This document shows, piece by piece, positions 7,502-16,389 of a stretch of DNA of 37,590 nucleotides. Source of the DNA: Phyllobacterium pellucidum. GTDB lineage: Bacteria > Pseudomonadota > Alphaproteobacteria > Rhizobiales > Rhizobiaceae. The notes below the pieces were generated by a model. That model worked only from the letters and a program-made list of their open reading frames with translations. It did not search any database and was not told the origin of the DNA. Location: the NCBI RefSeq assembly GCF_013327855.1, contig NZ_JABUMX010000009.1, positions 1-37,590 of the forward strand, written 5' to 3'. The position numbers and the translations under genes were made by a program. How positions within the stretch are numbered: position 1 is the stretch's first letter; each line of letters begins with the position of its first letter.

Positions 7502-7849
7502 CTAGAACGCGGCCAAAATACCTTCCAACTCATTGAATTGGTAGGGTTTGCGCAGCAGCGGCCGATCGGCAAATTCCGGTGCGATATCTTCAAGCGAAAA
7601 ACCGGATGAAAATGCAAAGGGAATGCCCTTCTCGGCAAGCAAGCTGGCGATGGGAAATGAGTTTTCACCTTGCAGCGAGACGTCGAGGATCGCAGCTTCA
7701 TATGAACCCGTTTCAACAAGGCTTATGCCTTCGCTTAAGGTAGAAGCAACGTCCGGCACTTCAAAGCCCAGATCTTCCAGCATCTCCTGGATCATCATGG
7801 CGAGCAGACCTTCGTCCTCGACAACGAGAATTCTTGCCCCTTTGTTCAC
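7502..7849 (-). CDS. Single-domain response regulator
   Basis: This is a stand-alone receiver domain of 115 residues with no output domain. It has the acidic pocket VVEDE (E11-D12-E13), phospho-acceptor D56 in AILDVSLQG, the switch serines FSSGF (81-82) and the conserved K101-P in LLRKPYQ. It lies 36 bases downstream of the hybrid histidine kinase gene on the same strand and is probably co-transcribed. It is likely a phosphate shuttle or sink for that kinase. Single-domain receivers of this type are common in rhizobia. Confidence 0.9.
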   Translation of the reverse strand: MNKGARILVVEDEGLLAMMIQEMLEDLGFEVPDVASTLSEGISLVETGSYEAAILDVSLQGENSFPIASLLAEKGIPFAFSSGFSLEDIAPEFADRPLLRKPYQFNELEGILAAF

Positions 7850-7885
7850 CGTCTAACTTTCCCCACTGTCACGATACCACTATTC

Positions 7886-9541
7886 TTATCCAAGAACGTC
7901 TTTCAGTTTCAACGCCAGTTGATCGATCGTGAACGGTTTTGGCAGCAAATTGACGCCATGGTCAAGGACGCCATTGTGAACGATTGCGTTACGGGTATAG
8001 CCGGTCGTGAACAACACTTTTACCTCCGGCCGTTTCTGCCGCACCATATCCGCCAGTTGTCGGCCGTTGGTTTCAGGTAGCACGATATCCGTGAACAGAA
8101 GGTCGATATGCGGCAGTAACTCGATTTGCTGCAGGGCCTCTTTCGGCGTGCTCGCCTGGACCACGGTATAGCCTAACTCACGCAGGGCATCGACCGTCAT
8201 GTGCCGGACCTGCTCCTCATCCTCCACCACGAGGACGATTCTGGTACCGTCGACAAGAGGCAGCGCCGTTTCCAGCGCATCTCCCGGCGCCGCGACATCC
8301 GCTTCGCCGTGATGGCGTGGGAGGTAGATTTTTACCGTCGTGCCACGATCGATTTCGGAATAGATTTTGATGTGTCCGCCAGTCTGCTTGATATAGCCGT
8401 AGACCTGGCTGAGGCCGAGACCAGTCCCTTTCCCGGCGCCCTTCGTCGTGTAGAATGGATCGAACGCCCGCTCGATGACCTCCTTGGACATGCCGGTACC
8501 GGTATCGGTGATGCTGAGCATCACATATTGGCCAGGCTTGACCTCGTCATGTAGCCGCGCGTAGCGATCATCAAGTTCTGCGTTGGCCGTTTCGATGGTC
8601 AGTTTGCCGCCACCGGGCATGGCGTCGCGCGCATTGATACAAAGGTTGATGATCGCGTTTTCCAACTGGCCGATATCCGCATGGGCCTTCCAAAGGCCGC
8701 CCGCCAGCACGGTCTCGATCTGGATATGCTCCCCGATCGTGCGGCGCAGCAGCTCGGACATGCCACCAACGAGCTTGTTGCCGTCGACGGTCTCGGGCTT
8801 CAACGGCTGCTGGCGCGAGAACGCCAGGAGGCGGGCCGTCAAAGTCGCGGCGCGTTGGGCCCCTTCCTTGGCGTTCTGGATCGATTTTGCCAGGCGCGGA
8901 TCCTCGGAGCCCGTGAGCCGGCGCGTCGCCATGTCGAGGCTGCCGATAATGATCGCCAGCATATTGTTGAAATCGTGAGCGACGCCGCCAGTCAGTTGGC
9001 CGATCGATTCCATCTTCTGTAGCTGCCGGACTTTTTCCTGTGCCGCGACGCGCTCGTCCATTTCCGATCGCAGCTGGGCGGTGCGGCGCTCCACTTTCGA
9101 CTCCAGCGTCTTCGCGGCATCCTCCAATTGCTTCTGCAGAACCATCTGCTGCGCATGGGCAGCAGTAACCCGCTCCATCAGCGCAACGATGATCAACCCG
9201 TTGCAGAGAAAGCCGATGAGTGCTGCCCATTGATCCGTGGTTTCCGGCAGGACGGAGTACACCGGATCGACAAAGAAATATTGCGCCAGGAACGCCGAAA
9301 GCGCCGTTGCAAGAACCCCCGGGCCCCATCGGCCGAGCAGGCTCGCAAGGAGAATCGCCGGATAGAAAAGCAGAAAATTGATGCCGCCGACATAAAGCCC
9401 GAGCCAGGCTCTGCAAACGAGCGAAACGGTAACGAGCACGATCGCAGTTGCGTAGCCGAGCCACGGACGCAGACGAATCGGATCGGTCGCAAGAAGCAAA
9501 TTCATTTTTTGCAGATGCCCGGAAATATTCCCGGCCCCCAT
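7886..9541 (-). CDS. Membrane-bound hybrid sensor histidine kinase with C-terminal receiver
   Basis: The frame gives up to 551 residues. Four hydrophobic segments at about 28-125 resemble the DUF4118 (KdpD-like) sensor region. A coiled linker (130-175) follows, then a HisKA domain with H189 in GGVAHDFNN and a HATPase domain (NLCINARDAMPGG, ITDTGTGM, GKGTGLGLSQVYGY). A receiver domain completes it, with D485 in LLFTDIVLPE and a conserved lysine in LLPKPF. The start is uncertain: the ATG at 9541 sits inside a TATAAT-like sequence and lacks a ribosome site, so the ATG at 9505 (MNLLLATDP) may be the true one. It is transcribed with the receiver gene and divergently from the beta-lactamase. The signal is unknown. 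Confidence 0.92.
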   Translation of the reverse strand: MGAGNISGHLQKMNLLLATDPIRLRPWLGYATAIVLVTVSLVCRAWLGLYVGGINFLLFYPAILLASLLGRWGPGVLATALSAFLAQYFFVDPVYSVLPETTDQWAALIGFLCNGLIIVALMERVTAAHAQQMVLQKQLEDAAKTLESKVERRTAQLRSEMDERVAAQEKVRQLQKMESIGQLTGGVAHDFNNMLAIIIGSLDMATRRLTGSEDPRLAKSIQNAKEGAQRAATLTARLLAFSRQQPLKPETVDGNKLVGGMSELLRRTIGEHIQIETVLAGGLWKAHADIGQLENAIINLCINARDAMPGGGKLTIETANAELDDRYARLHDEVKPGQYVMLSITDTGTGMSKEVIERAFDPFYTTKGAGKGTGLGLSQVYGYIKQTGGHIKIYSEIDRGTTVKIYLPRHHGEADVAAPGDALETALPLVDGTRIVLVVEDEEQVRHMTVDALRELGYTVVQASTPKEALQQIELLPHIDLLFTDIVLPETNGRQLADMVRQKRPEVKVLFTTGYTRNAIVHNGVLDHGVNLLPKPFTIDQLALKLKDVLG

Positions 9542-9737
9542 ATTATACTAAGGATTGAAATGACACATGATTTGCCGCCCCGCAATAGGGCTGGTCGCGC
9601 TGGTAAAACTTACCTGAAGCCGAACTTGGGCAGGGTCTACACCCCAGCAGATCGTGGTGGTAACTTATATGCAATGTCCGATGGTTAGCTTGGCATCTTG
9701 CACCCGGACCGAATAATCGAAAACAGCGGAGAATATT

Positions 9738-10553
9738 TTGCAGAAGCTCAATCTCGCAGGGCTCGCCCTTCTGGCGCTCGGCTTTCAGACTGGCGTGTCG
9801 CAGGCGAAGGCCATCTGCACGATCGTTGCCAATGCATCAAATGGCAAAATCCTCGTGGAAAACGGCGATTGCCAAAGCCGGGTGACGCCAGCGTCAACAT
9901 TCAAGATCGCCCTGAGCGTCATGGGTTATGATTCCGGATTTCTCAAGGATGCCCACACGCCAAGGCTGCCGTTTCGAGAAGGCTATCCGGATTGGCAAGG
10001 CGAGGACTGGAGACAACCGACCGATCCGACGCGCTGGATGAAATACTCCGTGGTCTGGTACTCGCAGCAAATCACGCAGGCGCTCGGCGTCGAGCGGCTG
10101 CGTCAATATGCGACCACCTTCGGCTACGGCAATGCTGATTTTTCCGGCGATCCGGGCAAGAACAATGCGCTCGAGCGGGCGTGGATCAGTTCCTCACTGA
10201 AAATCTCGCCGCTGGAACAGGTGCGCTTTCTCGAAAAGATCGCAAACCAGAAATTGCCAGTAAACCCGCGCGCCTATGAGATGACCAACAGGATCGTTGA
10301 AAGCAGCGAGGTGCCGGGCGGCTGGACCATTTCCGGCAAGACGGGAGGCGCCTACCCGCGCAAACCCGACGGCGCCTTCGACAGGAGCCGCGGCCTCGGC
10401 TGGTATGTCGGCTGGGCACGCAAAGGCGACGACACTCTGGTGTTCACACGGCTCGCGCAGGACGAAAGCCGCCAAGCGACATCGCCGGGGATTCGTGCCC
10501 GCGCTGCATTCCTGAAGGAGTGGCCGGCGCTAGCCGATAATTTGAAGCGTTGA
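9738..10553 (+). CDS. Class D (OXA-type) serine beta-lactamase, TTG start
   Basis: This periplasmic beta-lactamase has 271 residues. The signal peptide is about residues 1-25 (MQKLNLAGLALLALG, cleavage near SQAKA). All class D motifs are present: S53-TFK56 (nucleophile and the lysine that is carboxylated in the family), S104-V-V, Y130-G-N132, W149 in ERAWISSSLK, and K201-T-G. The start is a TTG, supported by GGAG six bases upstream and by the signal peptide beginning exactly there. It is transcribed divergently from the histidine kinase gene. No integron, insertion sequence or plasmid gene flanks it, so it is probably a resident chromosomal enzyme; its spectrum cannot be predicted. Confidence 0.95.
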   Translation: MQKLNLAGLALLALGFQTGVSQAKAICTIVANASNGKILVENGDCQSRVTPASTFKIALSVMGYDSGFLKDAHTPRLPFREGYPDWQGEDWRQPTDPTRWMKYSVVWYSQQITQALGVERLRQYATTFGYGNADFSGDPGKNNALERAWISSSLKISPLEQVRFLEKIANQKLPVNPRAYEMTNRIVESSEVPGGWTISGKTGGAYPRKPDGAFDRSRGLGWYVGWARKGDDTLVFTRLAQDESRQATSPGIRARAAFLKEWPALADNLKR

Positions 10554-10586
10554 GACGGGACGTACCGCCCCACCCACTATTCGCCG

Positions 10587-11705
10587 CTATTTCTGGGAGG
10601 CGTTTCCGTCGAACAGGGTGCGGTACTGCCGCGGCTGCGACCGTAGGTACTGGCTCGGTGCGGAAACCGTCTCGCCAAAATGTGCAGCCGCATGCCATGG
10701 CCAGCGCGGATCATAAAGCGCCGCCCTGGCAATCGCGATCAGGTCGGCATCGCCGGTCACAAGGATCGCTTCGGCCTGTTCGAACTCGGTGATGAGGCCG
10801 ACTGCGATGACCGGCATGTGTGTCGCGGCCTTGACGGCTCGCGCAAATGGCACCTGGTAATTGGGACCAATCGCGATCTCCTGGTTGAATGCGAGCCCGC
10901 CGCTCGAAACATGGATGGCATCGCAGCCACGCTCCTCGAGGGCATGGGCGAAGGCGACCGTCTCTTCGATATTCCAGCCGCCCTCGGCCCAATCTGTTGC
11001 CGACACGCGCATCGTGACTGGCTTCCCCGCCGGAAAGGCAGCACGGACTGTCTCAAAGATTTCGAGCGGAAAGCGCATGCGGTTTTCGAGCGACCCGCCA
11101 TAGGCGTCGGTCCGTTTGTTGGAAAGCGGCGACAGAAACTGATGCAGGAGATAGCCATGCGCGCCGTGGATCTGCACCGCCGCAAGGTCGAGCCGCGCCG
11201 CGCGCGCCGTGGCGTCGGCAAACGCCTTGCGCAATCGCGCCAGTCCGTCGCTGTCAAGCGCTGTCGGAACGTCGTAGCTGTCCTTGAAGGGAACAGCGCT
11301 GGGCGCGACCGTCTTCCAGCCGTTGGCATTGTCCGGCGGCAACTGGCTGCCGCCCTTCCACGGCAATTCGCTCGAAGCCTTGCGGCCCGCGTGACCGAGC
11401 TGGATACCGATCGGCATGTCCGACCAGCGGCGAATGCCATCGAGGACGCGGCGCATCGCCGCTTCGCAGGCATCGTCATAAAGGCCGACATCGCCGTAGG
11501 AGATGCGACCCTCCGGCGTAACGGCGGTCGCCTCGATCGTCAGGAAGCCCGCGCCGGAATTGGCAAGGGTGCCGAGATGGATGAGGTGCCAATCGCTCAT
11601 CTGCCCGTCTTGCGCGGAATATTGGCACATCGGCGCAATGACGATGCGGTTGCTGAGACTTAAATCGCCGATCGACACGGGCGAAAAGAGCTTGGTTCCA
11701 CTCAT
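10587..11705 (-). CDS. NADH:flavin oxidoreductase, YqjM-type old yellow enzyme
   Basis: This 372-residue FMN ene-reductase has a TIM-barrel fold. YqjM-class hallmarks are C27 and Y29 in APMCQYS near the N-terminus, the HGAHGYLLHQFLSP signature holding the substrate-binding histidine pair, NKRTDAYGGSLENRMRF, and RVSATDWAEGGW. The enzyme reduces activated C=C bonds with NAD(P)H; the physiological substrate is unknown. The start at 11705 is fixed by GGAGG six bases upstream, and the longer upstream frame is not coding. The gene converges on the beta-lactamase. The 175 bases upstream of it show nothing recognisable. Confidence 0.93.
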   Translation of the reverse strand: MSGTKLFSPVSIGDLSLSNRIVIAPMCQYSAQDGQMSDWHLIHLGTLANSGAGFLTIEATAVTPEGRISYGDVGLYDDACEAAMRRVLDGIRRWSDMPIGIQLGHAGRKASSELPWKGGSQLPPDNANGWKTVAPSAVPFKDSYDVPTALDSDGLARLRKAFADATARAARLDLAAVQIHGAHGYLLHQFLSPLSNKRTDAYGGSLENRMRFPLEIFETVRAAFPAGKPVTMRVSATDWAEGGWNIEETVAFAHALEERGCDAIHVSSGGLAFNQEIAIGPNYQVPFARAVKAATHMPVIAVGLITEFEQAEAILVTGDADLIAIARAALYDPRWPWHAAAHFGETVSAPSQYLRSQPRQYRTLFDGNASQK

Positions 11706-11880
11706 AGGACCTCCGAAAACCGCTTTATGTTCGAATGGCTTTGCCGCCACATGGTAGCGTAGTCCGGCACGGCTGGTAATGCACTTTTCGAACGCAGATA
11801 GTTCGATGATGTGCTGCAGAAGACCGGTCGCAGCTCGGCGGCACAGAGACGACCATGCGAGACTTCGTTCTCTAGCGCTC

Positions 11881-12258
11881 CTATCCTCCGCCGCCGGAAT
11901 AGGACAATCCACCGAGCACCGCGGCGACCAACAATAGCGCCGGCACGTCGCCGAGCATATGACCGGAATGCGCACCGGGGCTGTAGGATTGGATCGCCAT
12001 GATCAGCGCGTGCACGACACTCGACCAGATTGTAAAGTCGATGAGCGACCGATGTGCCATAGGGTTTCGCGCCGCTCGAACCAGAAATATTCCAAGCGTC
12101 GCATAGATGCCCACGATCATCATGAAATAGTGCGAAGCGGTCGGCGGGCCGTCATGCCACGCCCACCCTGAAGGCCAGATAATCGCAAGAGGATAGAGGA
12201 GGCAAAATGCGACACCGAACACGACCAGAGCAATCTGCAGAATTTTCAGACGTGACAT
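11881..12258 (-). CDS. Small four-helix membrane protein of unknown function
   Basis: This 125-residue protein has hydrophobic segments near 6-28, 44-61, 75-92 and 103-118, and a glycine-rich end (SYSGGGG). A conserved-looking HxxxDF/HxxM pattern occurs in HRSLIDFTIWSSVVHALIM and SGHMLGD. It loosely resembles the DUF6632 type of small membrane proteins, but I am not certain of that family. It begins 75 bases downstream of tRNA-Thr on the same strand and precedes the old yellow enzyme gene. No function can be assigned. Confidence 0.7.
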   Translation of the reverse strand: MSRLKILQIALVVFGVAFCLLYPLAIIWPSGWAWHDGPPTASHYFMMIVGIYATLGIFLVRAARNPMAHRSLIDFTIWSSVVHALIMAIQSYSPGAHSGHMLGDVPALLLVAAVLGGLSYSGGGG

Positions 12259-12333
12259 GGGGCGCTGCTTTGTTCAGGGAAAACGGCACAGTTTCGCGCT
12301 GCGGATGCTGTAAGACGTCCTGACAAGTTTTAA

Positions 12334-12409
12334 TGGTGCCCCCGGAGAGACTCGAACTCCCGACCCTCTGATTACAAATCAGATGCTCTACCAACTGAGC
12401 TACAAGGGC
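12334..12409 (-). tRNA. tRNA-Thr (anticodon TGT)
   Basis: The minus strand begins GCCCTTGTAGCTCAGTTGGT. The anticodon loop TTTGTAA lies between CTGAT and ATCAG. The T-arm is GGGAGTTCGAGTCTC and CCA is encoded at 12334-12336. The length is 76 nt. The acceptor stem GCCCTTG versus CGGGGGC includes a weak pair but folds normally. Confidence 0.95.
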
Positions 12410-12637
12410 AGCGGCGTCCGCTTAGCATAAAGCTCGTTCCTGTAAAATTAAAAAATCGGCGGTGAAGCGATTTCGTCAACTTTTTTAGGCGCCGGCGGTT
12501 TTGCCAGATCGGCCCTGCCGTGCTACGCGGATAGCCGCGTGTCATAGGATTTGCTGGTTGGAGCGAGGGTGAGATCGCGAACACCTTGCCAGTTAAACAG
12601 CGCGCAATGAGGATCGACCGAGGATGAGCAGGCGGAA

Positions 12638-13411
12638 ATGAACCGAAAAATCGAAACATTTGCCTTCGTTTCCTCAGGGACGCCCGATTCCGACGAGGCG
12701 ATAAGCGAGCTTGCCCGGATCTATGGCCAGACCGAAGCGCGCAACGCCGACGTTATTGTCGCTCTTGGCGGCGACGGTTTCATGCTCGCCACGCTGCAGA
12801 ACTACATGAACCAGGGAAAGATGATCTACGGCATGAACCGCGGTTCGGTCGGCTTTCTCATGAACGAGTATAAGGAAGAGGGCCTGAAGGAGCGGATCGA
12901 GGCCGCACAAGCCGAAACCATTCGCCCGCTCAAAATGGTGACGGAGACGGCGGATGGCGAGAACTTCACGGCTTTTGCCCTCAATGAGGTGTCGCTGCTG
13001 CGCCAATCCTACCAGGCTGCCAAGATCCGGATCAGCGTCGATGGGCAGGTGCGGCTTGAGGAACTTATCTGCGACGGCGTCATGGTTGCGACGCCGGCCG
13101 GCTCGACTGCCTATAATCTCTCGGCCCAAGGGCCGATCATCCCGCTCGATGCGCGTCTTCTGGCGCTCACGCCTGTCTCAGCCTTCCGCCCGCGACGCTG
13201 GCGCGGCGCCCTTCTCCCAAACCGTGTGACCGTGCGCTTCGATATCCTCGAACCCGAAAAGCGCCCGGTCAATGCTGTCGCGGATCATACGGAAGTAAAG
13301 TCCGTCCTGTCGGTCACGGTTGAAGAAGCTTTGCAGATGCGCGCGACCATTCTGTTTGACAAGAACCATTCCTGGAACGAGCGAATTCTCAAGGAACAGT
13401 TCCTTTATTGA
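12638..13411 (+). CDS. nadK: NAD kinase
   Basis: It phosphorylates NAD to NADP with ATP in the cytoplasm. The protein is 257 residues, the normal alphaproteobacterial length. Family motifs are [12 protein letters not shown] (GGDG at 44-47), the [10 protein letters not shown] motif, and the conserved [18 protein letters not shown] block that binds NAD. GAGGATGAGCAGGCGGAA precedes the ATG. The last codons contain an inverted repeat (AAGGAAC/GTTCCTT at 13391-13405). The 228-base gap upstream, next to tRNA-Thr, holds no further gene. Confidence 0.96.
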   Translation: MNRKIETFAFVSSGTPDSDEAISELARIYGQTEARNADVIVALGGDGFMLATLQNYMNQGKMIYGMNRGSVGFLMNEYKEEGLKERIEAAQAETIRPLKMVTETADGENFTAFALNEVSLLRQSYQAAKIRISVDGQVRLEELICDGVMVATPAGSTAYNLSAQGPIIPLDARLLALTPVSAFRPRRWRGALLPNRVTVRFDILEPEKRPVNAVADHTEVKSVLSVTVEEALQMRATILFDKNHSWNERILKEQFLY

Positions 13412-13601
13412 CAACATTGGAATAAATTCGCGCACAATTGTAACAAACTCTTAAATGTGACCTGCGCCAAGAGTTGACTTTTGCTCCCCTGCGCCGTAAC
13501 GCCATTCAAGCAAAACGCTGTGCAATTCCAAAGACCAAGGCAATCCTGGTCGGATTATGGACAGGCGCAGCACCGACTGCAGATAGAAAGTTAAACCTCC
13601 G

Positions 13602-15107
13602 TTGACCACCTTTGCCGATCTGGGCCTTTCACCCAAAGTGCTCAATGCTGTAGAAGCAGCAGGATATACAATTCCGACACCGATCCAGGCTGGCGCCATT
13701 CCGCATGCGCTGCAGCGTAAGGACGTGCTCGGCATCGCCCAGACCGGAACGGGCAAAACCGCTTCCTTCGTGTTGCCGATGCTGACCCTGCTCGAACAGG
13801 GCCGCGCCCGCGCCCGCATGCCACGCACGCTTATTCTCGAACCGACGCGCGAACTCGCGGCGCAGGTCGAGGAGAACTTCGTCAAGTACGGCAAGAACCA
13901 CCGGCTGAATGTTGCCCTGCTCATTGGCGGTGTTTCGTTCGACGACCAGCTGCGCAAGCTTGAGCGCGGGGCTGACGTGTTGATCGCAACGCCGGGCCGC
14001 CTGCTCGACCATTTCGAACGTGGCAAGCTGCTGCTCAGCGCCGTCGACATTCTCGTCATCGACGAGGCCGACCGTATGCTCGACATGGGCTTCATCCCCG
14101 ATATTGAACGCATCTGCAAGTTGATCCCGTTCACCCGGCAGACGCTGTTCTTCTCGGCGACGATGCCGCCGGAAATCACCAAGCTCACCGAACAGTTCCT
14201 GCATTCGCCGGCCCGCGTCGAAGTCGCGAAGGCAGCGACCACGGCCAAGACCGTCGAGCAGAAGCTGGTGAAGTCCGGCAAGAAGGATTGGGAAAAGCGC
14301 GCCGTGCTGCGCGACCTGATCCGCGCTGAAGACGAAGGCCTCAAGAATGCGATCATCTTCTGCAATCGCAAGAAGGATGTGTCGGAGCTCTTCCGCTCGC
14401 TCGTCAAGCATGAGTTCGATGCCGGTGCCCTGCATGGCGACATGGATCAGCGCGCGCGCACAACCATGCTTGCGAACTTCAAGGACGGCAAGCTCAAGAT
14501 TCTGGTGGCCTCCGACGTCGCCGCCCGTGGCCTCGATATTCCGGATGTCAGCCACGTGTTCAACTTCGACGTGCCGATCCACTCGGAAGACTATGTACAC
14601 CGTATCGGGCGCACGGGCCGCGCCGGACGTTCCGGCAAAGCCTTTACCCTGGTGACGCCCGCTGACGTAAAGCACCTTTCATCGATTGAAAAGCTGATCG
14701 GCGAAGATATCAGCTGGCTCGACGGCGACCTCTCCACCCTGCCCGTTTCGACGGAACCCGAAGAGGCGCCACGCCGCGGCCGCCGCAAGGCCGAACCCAA
14801 GCGCCGGCCACGCAACGAAGGCCGCGAGCGCGAACGGCCCCAGTCGGAAATCGATATTCTCGCCGCTGCCGACAAGGCAAAGGACGCCGAAGAAGCGCCA
14901 GTCGTGGCCGAGGTCGCCGTAGCGCCGCGCAACGCCGACAAGCCGCACAGGGCAGCCATCAAGGCCGACAATGAACAGCGCCGCGGCAAGCCTTCACAAG
15001 CCGAGCCGCGCCGTGATCATCGGCGTGAGCGCGACGACCTGGGCTCGGCACCGGTGGGCTTCGGCGACGAAATCCCCGCATTCATGCTGATCGACACCAA
15101 AATCTGA
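13602..15107 (+). CDS. DEAD-box ATP-dependent RNA helicase, RhlE-like
   Basis: This 501-residue helicase remodels RNA, for example in ribosome assembly or decay. The motifs appear in order: Q-motif (GYTIPTPIQ), motif I AQTGTGKT (46-53), PTRELAAQ, TPGRLLD, DEAD (D154-D157), SAT (185-187), IIFCNRKK, ARGLDIPD, and HRIGRTGRAGR. Residues from about 385 form a basic, low-complexity tail (PRRGRRKAEPKRRPRNEGRE) that probably binds RNA. The start is a TTG giving the family's MTTFADLGLSPKVL, with no good ribosome site. The 190-base gap from nadK may hold a regulated leader. A structured repeat follows the stop codon. Confidence 0.92.
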   Translation: MTTFADLGLSPKVLNAVEAAGYTIPTPIQAGAIPHALQRKDVLGIAQTGTGKTASFVLPMLTLLEQGRARARMPRTLILEPTRELAAQVEENFVKYGKNHRLNVALLIGGVSFDDQLRKLERGADVLIATPGRLLDHFERGKLLLSAVDILVIDEADRMLDMGFIPDIERICKLIPFTRQTLFFSATMPPEITKLTEQFLHSPARVEVAKAATTAKTVEQKLVKSGKKDWEKRAVLRDLIRAEDEGLKNAIIFCNRKKDVSELFRSLVKHEFDAGALHGDMDQRARTTMLANFKDGKLKILVASDVAARGLDIPDVSHVFNFDVPIHSEDYVHRIGRTGRAGRSGKAFTLVTPADVKHLSSIEKLIGEDISWLDGDLSTLPVSTEPEEAPRRGRRKAEPKRRPRNEGRERERPQSEIDILAAADKAKDAEEAPVVAEVAVAPRNADKPHRAAIKADNEQRRGKPSQAEPRRDHRRERDDLGSAPVGFGDEIPAFMLIDTKI

Positions 15108-15122
15108 ACCCAGGCAGTCTTG

Positions 15123-15165
15123 CCGAATCCCATGGCCGTGAGCAAAGCTCAGGACCGGGATTCGG
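15123..15165 (+). repeat. Nested hairpin between the helicase and Nudix genes
   Basis: CCGAATCCC (15123-15131) pairs perfectly with GGGATTCGG (15157-15165). Inside lies a second small hairpin, TGAGC-AAA-GCTCA. There is no U-tract after it. It ends about 21 bases before the Nudix start codon. It could act as an mRNA-stabilising or attenuating structure, or as a factor-dependent terminator after the helicase gene. Confidence 0.6.
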
Positions 15166-15186
15166 TTCAGACAGAAGGGGCTTCTC

Positions 15187-15594
15187 GTGCACACTCCGGG
15201 CGTCGGTTGCGGCATGGTCTTTTTGGATCGCGGCCGCATTCTCCTTCTGCAACGCAAGAAAAGCCCCGAGGCCGGAGCTTGGGGCATTCCCGGCGGCAAA
15301 GTGGATTTCCTCGAAACCGCCGAACAGGCCATACGACGCGAAGCTCTTGAGGAGACCGGTCTTGAAGCCGGAATTGTCAGCCTGCTGGGCTTGAGCGAAC
15401 AGCTCTTCCACGAAGAGCAACAGCATTGGCTCGGCATCCTGTATCTCGCAAGAACCTATAGCGGCGAGGCCCGGCTGCTCGAGCCTGAAAAGCACGGCGG
15501 CATTGGCTGGTTTCCGCTCGGAGAGCTGCCGGAAAAGGTGACGATGCCGACGCTCCATGCCATCGACCTGCTGCGCGACCGGGCGGTCGTTTAG
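15187..15594 (+). CDS. Nudix hydrolase
   Basis: This 135-residue protein of the MutT/Nudix fold hydrolyses nucleoside diphosphates linked to another group. The full Nudix box is present: G37-x5-E43-x7-R51-E52-x2-E55-E56-x-G58, in GGKVDFLETAEQAIRREALE followed by ETGL. The downstream part (HEEQQHWLGILYLART) resembles the ADP-ribose or dNTP pyrophosphatase branches. The start is a GTG at 15187 with AGAAGGGG nearby upstream. It is in line with the helicase gene but separated from it by a hairpin. The substrate is not predictable. Confidence 0.9.
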   Translation: MHTPGVGCGMVFLDRGRILLLQRKKSPEAGAWGIPGGKVDFLETAEQAIRREALEETGLEAGIVSLLGLSEQLFHEEQQHWLGILYLARTYSGEARLLEPEKHGGIGWFPLGELPEKVTMPTLHAIDLLRDRAVV

Positions 15595-15613
15595 ATAAAT
15601 CCTGCCTCGGTAT

Positions 15614-15931
15614 CTATTTCTTGGTGGGCAAGGATGCCTCATAGGCGCGCCGTGCCCACTCCGCCATCATATCGGGATCGTCTATCGCCTCGTCCGGGAT
15701 CGACCAGTAGGGCATGTCGACGGACTTGTTCTTGCCGCTATAGCACCATTGCCGGCAGCCGGCGGCACGGAACGCCGGTGCCGAAACTGTATCAGCCTTG
15801 AGCAGAATCTCGTCATCCACTTCAAGCGCGATGATCAAGCCATTGAAATAGATGCCTTTGCCCCCGAACATCCGCTTGATGGTGACGGGTCCGAGACCGG
15901 AGAAAAGATCGTGAATCGCATCATTGTCCAT
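15614..15931 (-). CDS. TfoX/Sxy N-terminal domain protein
   Basis: This 105-residue protein is a single TfoX N-terminal domain. It shows the family pattern IHDLFSGLGPVTIKRMFGGK, GIYFNGLIIALEVDDEILLK, the MPYWSIPDEAIDDPD turn, and EWARRAYEAS at the end. The C-terminal TfoX domain is absent. Full-length TfoX promotes competence in gamma-proteobacteria; single-domain versions are widespread with unknown roles. The ATG at 15931 is preferred; an upstream in-frame TTG would add seven residues. It converges on the Nudix gene. Confidence 0.85.
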   Translation of the reverse strand: MDNDAIHDLFSGLGPVTIKRMFGGKGIYFNGLIIALEVDDEILLKADTVSAPAFRAAGCRQWCYSGKNKSVDMPYWSIPDEAIDDPDMMAEWARRAYEASLPTKK

Positions 15932-15988
15932 GCACGAACTATTACAGGACAAGCGCGGCGCGTCACGCCTGATTTGACAGGAGTAATC

Positions 15989-16363
15989 TTAAGACGCGGC
16001 AGCAGCCAGCGCCTCCGGCTTTGCCGGTGTCAACTCTACTGATTCGCCGCACCCACAGGCCGAAGTCTGGTTGGGATTGTTGAACACAAAGCCCGTGCGC
16101 AGCGTCGTCACTTCGAAATCCATCTGTGTGCCAAGAAGATAAAGCACGGCTTCCGGCGCTACATAGGCCTTAACGCCGTCCTTCTCGACGACATCGTCAC
16201 CCGGCTTTGCCTCGGTAACGAGATCGATCATGTATTCCATCCCCGCGCAGCCGCCCTTCTTGATGCCGACACGAATTCCGAGCGCATTCTCGCGCGTCGC
16301 GACAATCTCGCGGACGCGGTTAGCTGCAGCATCAGTCAACGTCATGACAGAAAAACGACCCAT
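15989..16363 (-). CDS. sufA: Iron-sulfur cluster carrier, A-type (SufA/IscA/ErpA family)
   Basis: This 124-residue A-type carrier accepts a cluster from SufBCD and passes it to apo-proteins. The three cluster-binding cysteines are present: C39 in KKGGCAGMEY, and C103 and C105 in SACGCGES. An in-frame ATG seven codons in (MTLTDAAANRV) is an alternative start. It is on the same strand as the rest of the suf genes but lies beyond an opposed gene (16482-17057), so it must have its own promoter or be read through. Symbol assignment by context is reasonable, though A-type carriers are hard to tell apart. Confidence 0.92.
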   Translation of the reverse strand: MGRFSVMTLTDAAANRVREIVATRENALGIRVGIKKGGCAGMEYMIDLVTEAKPGDDVVEKDGVKAYVAPEAVLYLLGTQMDFEVTTLRTGFVFNNPNQTSACGCGESVELTPAKPEALAAAAS

Positions 16364-16389
16364 TTCTCATCTCTCTTCTTTGAGATCGC

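Noticed and set aside
10680..11663. 327-codon plus-strand frame opposite the old yellow enzyme gene
   Set aside because: The minus strand shows all catalytic motifs of YqjM; the plus frame is arginine-rich shadow sequence without a ribosome site.
13451..14675. Long minus-strand frames (330 and 348 codons) opposite the helicase gene
   Set aside because: They mirror the GC-rich codon pattern of the rhlE-like gene, contain no family motif and overlap a clearly conserved plus-strand protein.
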